A stretch of 10,541 nucleotides of DNA from positions 1-10,541 of the forward strand of contig CANFIE010000101.1 of NCBI GenBank assembly GCA_947446625.1, read 5' to 3'. The position numbers were made by a program, and so were the translations under genes. Source of the stretch: Acetobacteraceae bacterium (GTDB lineage Bacteria; Pseudomonadota; Alphaproteobacteria; Acetobacterales; Acetobacteraceae). Below are positions 1 to 5,465 of the stretch, one piece after another; within the stretch, counting starts at the first letter, position 1; each line of letters starts with the position of its first letter. The notes under the pieces are model-generated. The model was given only the letters and a program-made list of their open reading frames with translations, was not told the DNA's origin and did not search any database.

Positions 1-149
1 AGCGCCAGCATGGCCAGCCCCGCCTGACCGATGCCGCGCCTGAACCTGGGCTGCGCCGGCACCTGGGGTCGCGCCTCCGGCACCGCGGTTTGCGGTTGCC
101 TTGCGTCGTATTCGGCCCAGACTTCATCCCAGGTGTTGCTGCTTGACAT
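1..149 (-). CDS. 5' part of an unrecognised protein, cut by the window edge
   Basis: Reading the minus strand from an ATG at 149-147 gives 49 intact codons before the window ends. The visible protein begins MSSSNTWDEVWAEYDARQPQ. It continues through a Pro/Ala/Arg-rich linker and a basic RFRRG stretch, then turns hydrophobic (GLAMLA) just before the edge. This looks like a short cytoplasmic tail leading into a first membrane helix, but too little is visible to name a family. The start is supported by a strong Shine-Dalgarno, GGGGGAGAG, ending four bases before the ATG. The gene is divergent from mazG. The product is unknown; a small membrane protein is only an inference. Confidence 0.6.
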   Translation of the reverse strand, partial: MSSSNTWDEVWAEYDARQPQTAVPEARPQVPAQPRFRRGIGQAGLAMLA

Positions 150-366
150 GGTACTCTCCCCCGATCGCTCGGGACTGACAGATCTCAGCGTGGTGACGGG
201 AGTATACTGAAGGCCGCCGCTACCAGTGGTAGCAATGGGTCGCAATGTGTCTCCGACAGGATTCGGGTTCAGACCGTACGGCTTTGATTTCAATACGAAT
301 ATTGCTTCAGTGCGGGGCCGGCGAAGGCATTTGCCCTGCCCTGCCCTTTGCCGATAAACCTGGGCG
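150..366. promoter_or_regulatory. Divergent intergenic region upstream of mazG and the unnamed minus-strand gene
   Basis: This 217-bp gap lies between two divergent starts and should hold both promoters. It is more A/T-rich than the genes, especially 280-305. A TATACT hexamer at 203-208 lies in a GTATAC palindrome, so it could serve as a -10 on either strand. I find no well-spaced -35 partner on either side. Two small inverted repeats (219-233 and 291-304) are listed separately. No intact small ORF with a convincing ribosome-binding site was seen. Confidence 0.35.
219..233. promoter_or_regulatory. Perfect 7-1-7 inverted repeat, candidate operator
   Basis: GCTACCAGTGGTAGC is a perfect palindrome around a single central base. 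It sits about 70 bp upstream of the minus-strand start at 149 and just beyond a TATACT hexamer, so it would overlap the -35 region of a promoter reading leftward. Its position and symmetry fit a transcription-factor site, but no regulator gene is visible in the window. Confidence 0.3.
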
Positions 367-1167
367 ATGACCGATTTGCCCGAGACTGAACTCGCCCGTC
401 TGTTGGGCATCATGGCCCGGTTGCGGGCGCCCGATGGTTGCCCCTGGGACAAGGTGCAGGATTTTGCCAGCATCGCGCCCTATACCATTGAGGAAGCGTA
501 TGAAGTGGCCGATGCCATTCAGCGCGGGCCGGAGCCGGCGGTGCTGCTGGATGAGTTGGGCGACCTGCTGTTTCAGGTGGTTTACCACGCGCAGATGGCG
601 CAGGAGGCCGGCTGGTTCGGCTTTGGCGAGGTGGCCAAGGCGATCAGCGACAAGATGGTGCGGCGCCACCCGCACGTGTTTGGCGATGCCGCCGCCCGTG
701 ATGCCGGGGCGCAGACAGCCGCGTGGGAGGCGCAGAAGGCCACGGAACGGGCAGCGCGGGCCGAAACCGGCACGCTGGCCGGGGTGCCGGTGGGGCTGCC
801 GGCGCTGACCCGGGCGGCCAAGCTGACCAAGCGTGCGGCGCGGGTGGGGTTTGACTGGCCGAGCGCGGCCGAGGTGCTGGACAAGCTGGAAGAGGAAGCC
901 ACCGAGCTGCGCGCCGAGTTGCCGCAGATGGACCCGGCGCGGTTGCAGGATGAGGTGGGGGATTTGTTCTTCGTGCTGGCCAACCTGGCCCGCAAGCTGG
1001 AACTGGACCCCGAGACCTGCATGCGCGCCGCCAATGCCAAGTTCGAGCGGCGCTTTGGCAGCGTGGAAGCGGCGCTGGCCGCCGGGGGGCAAACCCCGGC
1101 GGATGCTTCTCTGGACGAGATGGAGGCGCTTTGGCAGGCAGCCAAGCGCGCCGAACGCGGCGGTTAG
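367..1167 (+). CDS. mazG: Nucleoside triphosphate pyrophosphohydrolase MazG
   Basis: This 266-residue protein belongs to the all-alpha NTP pyrophosphatase family, which hydrolyses (d)NTPs to the monophosphate and pyrophosphate in the cytoplasm. Two MazG repeats are visible. The N-terminal one has CPWDK at 25-29, the metal-binding E42-E43-xx-E46 helix and E63-xx-D66, followed by the conserved RRHPHVF segment. The C-terminal one has E175-E176-E177-xx-E180 and E196-xx-D199, followed by a KFERRF segment. The order and total length match full-length E. coli-type MazG, so both halves look intact. The ATG at 367 has only a weak ribosome-binding site (CTGGGCG), but the N-terminal alignment fits this start. 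Its TAG stop lies inside a palindromic repeat. Family function is established; housecleaning of abnormal nucleotides is the usual role. Confidence 0.95.
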   Translation: MTDLPETELARLLGIMARLRAPDGCPWDKVQDFASIAPYTIEEAYEVADAIQRGPEPAVLLDELGDLLFQVVYHAQMAQEAGWFGFGEVAKAISDKMVRRHPHVFGDAAARDAGAQTAAWEAQKATERAARAETGTLAGVPVGLPALTRAAKLTKRAARVGFDWPSAAEVLDKLEEEATELRAELPQMDPARLQDEVGDLFFVLANLARKLELDPETCMRAANAKFERRFGSVEAALAAGGQTPADASLDEMEALWQAAKRAERGG

Positions 1168-1243
1168 AGCACCATGCGCCCTGTTGGGCGCGTTGCGTGC
1201 TCTATAACTACTTGAAACTAGAGCAAGATGGATATTGCTCTAG
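1165..1243. repeat. Dispersed two-hairpin palindromic element, copy A
   Basis: This 79-bp element is related to the one at 8883-8986 in opposite orientation. The first 22 nt (1165-1186) are identical to the reverse complement of 8964-8985. Positions 1200-1227 match the reverse complement of 8925-8952 with two mismatches. Hairpin 1 pairs AGAGCAC (1166-1172) with GTGCTCT (1197-1203) and, inside it, GCGCCC (1176-1181) with GGGCGC (1186-1191). Hairpin 2 pairs CTAGAGCAA (1218-1226) with TTGCTCTAG (1235-1243). An A/T-rich linker joins them. The element fills the gap between two convergent genes and holds both stop codons (1165-1167 and 1240-1242). It may act as a bidirectional terminator. It resembles the REP-like palindromes common in alphaproteobacteria. 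Confidence 0.8.
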
Positions 1244-1797
1244 ATGTGGGCGAAGGTGGCGCCAACGGCGCCCACCACCATGGCCAGAACCACGGCGCAA
1301 ACCACCACCACCAGCGAGAAGACCACGGATTTGTCGGCCGGCACCTTGGTGACGACCGGCACGCCCAGGTAGAACAGGTAGATGCTGTAGAGCCCAAGCA
1401 GGCCCAGCACCGCCAGCGGCGGCAGCACGGCGAAGATGCCGGCGAGCCAGGACGCCGTGGGCGAATAGACTGCCAGCTTCATGGCGCCGAGTTCGTCGCC
1501 CGAGCCGCCAAATTTGGGCGCCACGGCCTGGATGATCTTGCCCAGCACGAACAAGCCAACCAGCCCCAGCACATAGGAGGCGATGCTGCTGAGCACCAGT
1601 GACATCAGCGGCAGGCGGAAGGGCAGCATGGCCGAGAAGACGAGGCCGCCGACCAGTCCGGCCACGGCCGGAATGGCGGACATCGGCACGGCGTAGTTCA
1701 TGAACAGGGACTTGGTGTCACCCGGTTCGGCGGCGATGGCCTGCCACTCGGTTGCCGGCTGCATGATCAGCCCCTTCGCACGCGCCACGATGTCCAT
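1240..1797 (-). CDS. YIP1-family integral membrane protein
   Basis: This 185-residue protein has an amphipathic N-terminus (MDIVARAKGLIMQPATEWQA) followed by about five hydrophobic segments, near residues 36-58, 64-90, 105-124, 127-149 and 157-181. The pattern fits small bacterial YIP1-family (Yip1/DUF1282-like) proteins: an N-terminal 'P-x-EW-xx-I-xx-EP' stretch, an AIPAVAGL segment in helix 1, an APKFGG loop and a YLGVP-VxKxPxDK segment before the last helix. The family lies in the inner membrane and its bacterial function is poorly known. The start is supported by AGGAG about seven bases upstream of the ATG. It is convergent with mazG, its TAG stop lies inside the palindromic element, and it is divergent from the molybdopterin-binding gene. 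Confidence 0.85.
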   Translation of the reverse strand: MDIVARAKGLIMQPATEWQAIAAEPGDTKSLFMNYAVPMSAIPAVAGLVGGLVFSAMLPFRLPLMSLVLSSIASYVLGLVGLFVLGKIIQAVAPKFGGSGDELGAMKLAVYSPTASWLAGIFAVLPPLAVLGLLGLYSIYLFYLGVPVVTKVPADKSVVFSLVVVVCAVVLAMVVGAVGATFAHI

Positions 1798-1995
1798 GGT
1801 CCACTCCTGTTGCGTCTGGTTGCAGGCTTCGGCTCACGAGTCTCGCGCCGGTAACAGACTTTTCTCCTTTCCAGGTGCCGGGGCAACGAATTTGCGGCGC
1901 TGCGGTGAGGAAAGGCGTGCAGGCTCAAGCTTTGTTGTTTGGCGCTGAGGGCTTAGTCTCCTTCCCCCAAGGGTAACTTCCAGGAGCAAGCCAGC
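1798..1995. promoter_or_regulatory. Divergent intergenic region between the YIP1 gene and the first molybdopterin-binding gene
   Basis: This 198-bp gap between divergent starts must hold promoters in both directions. A weak sigma-70-like pair for the rightward unit could be TTGTTG (1932-1937) with TTAGTC (1953-1958), but the 15-bp spacing is poor. No strong inverted repeat was found beyond a trivial CCC/GGG pair near 1966-1973. The ribosome-binding site of the downstream gene is AGGAG at 1982-1986. Confidence 0.3.
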
Positions 1996-4290
1996 GTGGC
2001 AGCCAGCAGTGATTCGAGTTTTGGCCGGTTCGGCAGCGGCCAGGCGGTGAAGCGGATTGAGGACCGGGCGCTGCTGGGCGGCACCGGGCAGTTCACCGAC
2101 GACTTCGCCCCCGCAGGCCAGGCGCAGCTTTACTTCCTGCGCTCGCCCCATGCGCATGCCCGGCTGGTGGCGGTGGATGTGGCCCCTGCCCTGGCCATGC
2201 CCGGCGTGCTGCTGGTGCTGACCGGCGCCGACCTGGCCGCCGCCGGCGTGAAGCAGATGCAGGTGACGCTGCCGTTCAAGCGGCCGGATGGTTCGGCCCT
2301 GGCGGCGCCGCCGCGCCCTGCCCTGGCGCTGGACGCCGTGCGCTTTGCCGGGGAGCCGGTGGCCGCCGTGGTGGCGGAAACCCTGGCCCAGGCGCGCGAT
2401 GCCGCCGAGGCGATTGTGGTGGAGTATGACGAGTTGCCGGCGGTGACTGGGCTGGCCGAGGCCGCCCTGCCGGGCGCGCCGCAGATTTGGCCGGCGGCCA
2501 GCGGCAATGTGGTGGCCGAGACGAAGTATGGCGATACCGCCGCCGCCGATGCCGCCTTCAAGGCCGCCGCGCATGTGGTGGCGCTGGACCTGGTGAACCA
2601 GCGCCTGGCGCCGGTGACCATGGAACCCCGCGTGGTGCTGGCCGAGCATGACGCGGCGACCGACCGGCTGACGGTGCGCCTGAGCAGCCAGATGCCCTCC
2701 AGTGCCCGCGACGCGCTGGCCACCGAGTTGCTGGGGATTCCGGCCGACAAGGTACGGGTGCTGATTGGCGATGTGGGCGGCGGCTTTGGCATGAAGACCG
2801 GGCTGTACCCCGAGGATGCCGTGGTGGCCTTTGCCGCCCGTGCCGCCAAGCGCCCGGTGAAGTGGGCAGCGACGCGGATGGAGGACTTCCTGGCCGCGCT
2901 GCATGGGCGTGATACCGACAGCAAGGTGGAGATGGCGCTGGACGCCACGGGCCGCGTGCTGGCGCTGCGGGTGCGGACACTGGCGAATATGGGCGCCTAT
3001 CCGCGCAATCCGGGGGTGGCGATTCAGCTGCTGATCGGGCCGTGGGTTTCCACCAGCATCTATGACATCACCACCATCGACTTCCGCTTCACCGCGCTGC
3101 TGACCAATACCGCGCCCACCGGGCCGTACCGGGGCGCCGGGCGGCCGGAGGCGATCTACATTGTGGAGCGGCTGATGGATGCGGCGGCGCGCAAGCTGGG
3201 GCTGGACCCGGCCGAGTTGCGCCGACGCAACATGATCGCGCCGAGCCGCATGCCGTACAAGAACGCCATGGGCCAGACCTATGACAGTGGCAGCTTCGAG
3301 CGGCTGATGGACCAGGGGTTGGCGCTGGCTGACTGGGGCGGGTTCGAGGCTCGGGCGGCGGCCAGCAAGGCGCGTGGCAAGCTGCGCGGGCGCGGGCTGG
3401 CGACGTTTTTGGAGTGGACCGGCGGCAATGTGTTCGAGGAACGCATTACCGTGGCGGTGCAGGGCAATGGCGAGATTGAGATCTATGCCACCACCCAGGC
3501 GATGGGTCAGGGCATTGCCACCAGCTACGCGCAGCTGGCGGTTGATGTGTTCGGCGTGCCGATTGAACAGATCAAGATCGTGCTGGGCGACAGTGACCGG
3601 GGCACTGGCTTTGGCAGTGCCGGTTCGCGGTCGCTGTTCACGGCGGGTTCGGCGGTGAAGGTGGCTTCCGACAAGACCGTGGCGACGGCGAAGGATTTGG
3701 CCGCCGATGCGCTGGAAGTGGCGCCGGTGGATTTGGAATACCTGGCCGGGCGGTTCCAAGTGGCGGGGACCGACAAGGGGATAGGCATTTTCGAGCTGGC
3801 GGCAAAGCAGCCGGAACAGCGCATCTTCATCGACAGCACCAGCAGCGTTTCCGGCCCCACCTGGCCCAATGGCTGCCATGTGTGCGAGGTGGAGATCGAC
3901 CCCGATACCGGCGAGGTGGCGGTGGCCAGCTATGCCTCGGCCAATGATGCCGGGCGGGTGGTGAACCCGATGATTGTGGAAGGCCAGATTGTGGGTGGCG
4001 CGGCGCAGGGGCTGGGCCAGGCGCTGTATGAGGCGGTGGTGTACGACCCCGAGAGCGGCCAGCCGCTGAGCGCGAGCTTCATGGACTACACCATGCCGCG
4101 CGCCGACATGGTGGCGGATTACCGCACCGTGCTGGACCAGAGCGTGCCCTGCACCACCAACCCCTTGGGCGTGAAGGGCGTGGGCGAGCTGGGCACCATT
4201 GGCGCCACGCCGGCGCTGGTGAATGCGGTGGCCGAGAAGGTGCAGATGCCGCTGACCCCGCCGTGCGTTTGGGCGCTGCTGCACGGGTAG
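1996..4290 (+). CDS. Xanthine dehydrogenase family molybdopterin-binding (CoxL-like, form II) large subunit
   Basis: This 764-residue protein is the catalytic large subunit type of molybdenum hydroxylases, which insert water-derived oxygen into C-H bonds of aromatic, heterocyclic or aldehyde substrates. Residues about 20-130 form the aldehyde-oxidase/xanthine-dehydrogenase a/b hammerhead domain; the rest are the two cofactor-binding domains. Visible motifs are DVGGGFGMK (259-267), PYRGAGR (377-383), MGQG (503-506) and the GVGE motif with the catalytic Glu at 731. PYRGAGR replaces the Cys-containing AYRCSFR loop of true CO dehydrogenase, so CO oxidation is unlikely. The GTG start is favoured by AGGAG nine bases upstream. 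The extreme C-terminus looks shortened relative to the paralogue at 5466-7802. A Bug binding protein follows on the same strand after 71 bp. No FAD or [2Fe-2S] subunit gene is adjacent. The substrate is unknown. Confidence 0.93.
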   Translation: MAASSDSSFGRFGSGQAVKRIEDRALLGGTGQFTDDFAPAGQAQLYFLRSPHAHARLVAVDVAPALAMPGVLLVLTGADLAAAGVKQMQVTLPFKRPDGSALAAPPRPALALDAVRFAGEPVAAVVAETLAQARDAAEAIVVEYDELPAVTGLAEAALPGAPQIWPAASGNVVAETKYGDTAAADAAFKAAAHVVALDLVNQRLAPVTMEPRVVLAEHDAATDRLTVRLSSQMPSSARDALATELLGIPADKVRVLIGDVGGGFGMKTGLYPEDAVVAFAARAAKRPVKWAATRMEDFLAALHGRDTDSKVEMALDATGRVLALRVRTLANMGAYPRNPGVAIQLLIGPWVSTSIYDITTIDFRFTALLTNTAPTGPYRGAGRPEAIYIVERLMDAAARKLGLDPAELRRRNMIAPSRMPYKNAMGQTYDSGSFERLMDQGLALADWGGFEARAAASKARGKLRGRGLATFLEWTGGNVFEERITVAVQGNGEIEIYATTQAMGQGIATSYAQLAVDVFGVPIEQIKIVLGDSDRGTGFGSAGSRSLFTAGSAVKVASDKTVATAKDLAADALEVAPVDLEYLAGRFQVAGTDKGIGIFELAAKQPEQRIFIDSTSSVSGPTWPNGCHVCEVEIDPDTGEVAVASYASANDAGRVVNPMIVEGQIVGGAAQGLGQALYEAVVYDPESGQPLSASFMDYTMPRADMVADYRTVLDQSVPCTTNPLGVKGVGELGTIGATPALVNAVAEKVQMPLTPPCVWALLHG

Positions 4291-4361
4291 GCTGGGCCGT
4301 TTGCATGCGCTAGCCTTCCGCCAAAGCCGGCCAGCAGAGCCGGGATTGGTGGAGGAAGCGC

Positions 4362-5345
4362 ATGCTGACACGCAGAACGCTGGGGTTGCTGGGCACCGTC
4401 CTGGCCTCCCCTACCCTGGCCCCCATGGCCCGGGCGCAGGCCGAATGGCCGGATAGGCCGGTGAAGGTGGTGGTGCCGTTCGGGCCGGGCGGCGCCATTG
4501 ATATTCTGGCGCGGATATTGGCGCCGCATTTCCCCGGCGCGGCGAATGGCCAGACCTGGCTGGTGGAGAACCGGCCGGGCGCGGGGGGCACCATCGGCAC
4601 GGCGCATGTGGCGGCAGCCCGGCCCGATGGCTACACGCTTTTGATGGCGGAACAGGCTTCCGGCCTGCTGGCGCATGAGATGTATCGCAGCCTGCCCTAT
4701 GACCCGCGCACCGCCTTCACGCCGCTGATCTTCCTGGCGGCGCTGCCCATGCTGCTGCTGGTGCGGGCGGATTTGCCGGCCGAGACGGTGCCGGATTTTC
4801 TGGCGCTGGCGCGCAACAAGCCAGGCGGGCTGACCTATGGCAGCGTGGGCACCGGGCATATCAGCCACCTGACCGCCGAGTTGCTGGCCAGCCGCGCCGG
4901 GGCGCGGATGCTGCACGTGACGTATCGGAGCGGGGCCGAGGTGGTGACGGCGATTTCCAAGGGAGAGATCGATTTTACCATCAACTCGCTGTCCTCGGCC
5001 GCGCCGGCACTGCAGAGCGGCAAGGGGCGCGCCCTGGCCACCACGGTGGCCGAGCGGCTGCCGGGCATGCCGGATGTGCCGACCATTGCCGCTACCCTGC
5101 CGGGCGTAACCGCCACGCTGTGGTACGGGCTGGTGGGGCCGGCGGGGATGCCGGCGCCACTGGTGGCAAGGGTGAATGCGGTGGTGAACGCGATGCTGGC
5201 GGTGCCGGCGTTCAAGGACGCGCTGTTGCAGCAGCAGGGCACCACGCCCATTGGCGGCCCGCCCGCGCGGCTGGCGCAGCACTTTGCCAGCGAGACCGCG
5301 CTGTGGACCCCGGTGCTGCGCGCTGCCGGGGTGAAGGCGGAGTAG
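4362..5345 (+). CDS. Bug-family (tripartite tricarboxylate transporter) periplasmic substrate-binding protein
   Basis: The 327-residue protein starts with a signal peptide. R4-R5 in the sequence LTRRTLGLLG loosely resembles a Tat motif, a hydrophobic core follows, and cleavage is likely after A25-Q26-A27. The mature part begins EWPDRPVKVVVPFGPGG, the family hallmark, followed by IDILAR, ENRPGAGGTIG and RPDGYTLL, which line the ligand cleft. The length is usual for Bug proteins (about 300-330). These receptors bind carboxylates or other small organic acids and amides in the periplasm. The membrane partners TctA/TctB are not in this window, so it may be an orphan receptor, which is common for the family. 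The start is supported by GGAGGA at 4351-4356, five bases upstream. It probably shares a transcript with the upstream molybdopterin-binding gene, which suggests a link to that enzyme's substrate. Confidence 0.93.
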   Translation: MLTRRTLGLLGTVLASPTLAPMARAQAEWPDRPVKVVVPFGPGGAIDILARILAPHFPGAANGQTWLVENRPGAGGTIGTAHVAAARPDGYTLLMAEQASGLLAHEMYRSLPYDPRTAFTPLIFLAALPMLLLVRADLPAETVPDFLALARNKPGGLTYGSVGTGHISHLTAELLASRAGARMLHVTYRSGAEVVTAISKGEIDFTINSLSSAAPALQSGKGRALATTVAERLPGMPDVPTIAATLPGVTATLWYGLVGPAGMPAPLVARVNAVVNAMLAVPAFKDALLQQQGTTPIGGPPARLAQHFASETALWTPVLRAAGVKAE

Positions 5346-5465
5346 CTTTTTGGCGCCTCAAACGCCGGGCGCCGGGCCTCCGCCCGGCTTGGCTTCGCCG
5401 CATAAGCGGCGGCCGCCATTCGGCGGCTCGGCCCTGTGGGCCGCTATTGGAACTGCGTCGGCTGT
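5346..5465. terminator. Run of four GC-rich hairpins between convergent genes
   Basis: Four perfect short stem-loops follow one another. GCCGGGC (5371-5377) pairs with GCCCGGC (5382-5388). CGCCGC (5396-5401) pairs with GCGGCG (5406-5411) around ATAA. GCCGCC (5412-5417) pairs with GGCGGC (5422-5427) around ATTC. CGGCCC (5429-5434) pairs with GGGCCG (5438-5443) around TGT. The region lies between the stop at 5345 and the convergent stop at 5466. There is a short T run (5347-5351) before the hairpins but no long T tract after them. Bidirectional termination or transcript-end protection is the likely role; a decayed repeat is the alternative. Confidence 0.55.

Noticed and set aside
143..148. Consensus TTGACA on the plus strand, resembling a -35 box
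   Set aside because: It overlaps the start codon of the minus-strand gene, and no -10 lies at 16-18 bp downstream.
1834..4371. 845-codon open frame on the minus strand opposite the first molybdopterin-binding gene
   Set aside because: The translation is rich in His, Arg, Gly and Gln with no domain signature. It is the usual antisense shadow of a high-GC gene with strong G/C third positions.
4119..5282. 387-codon minus-strand open frame opposite the Bug gene
   Set aside because: It shows antisense shadow composition and no recognisable motif.
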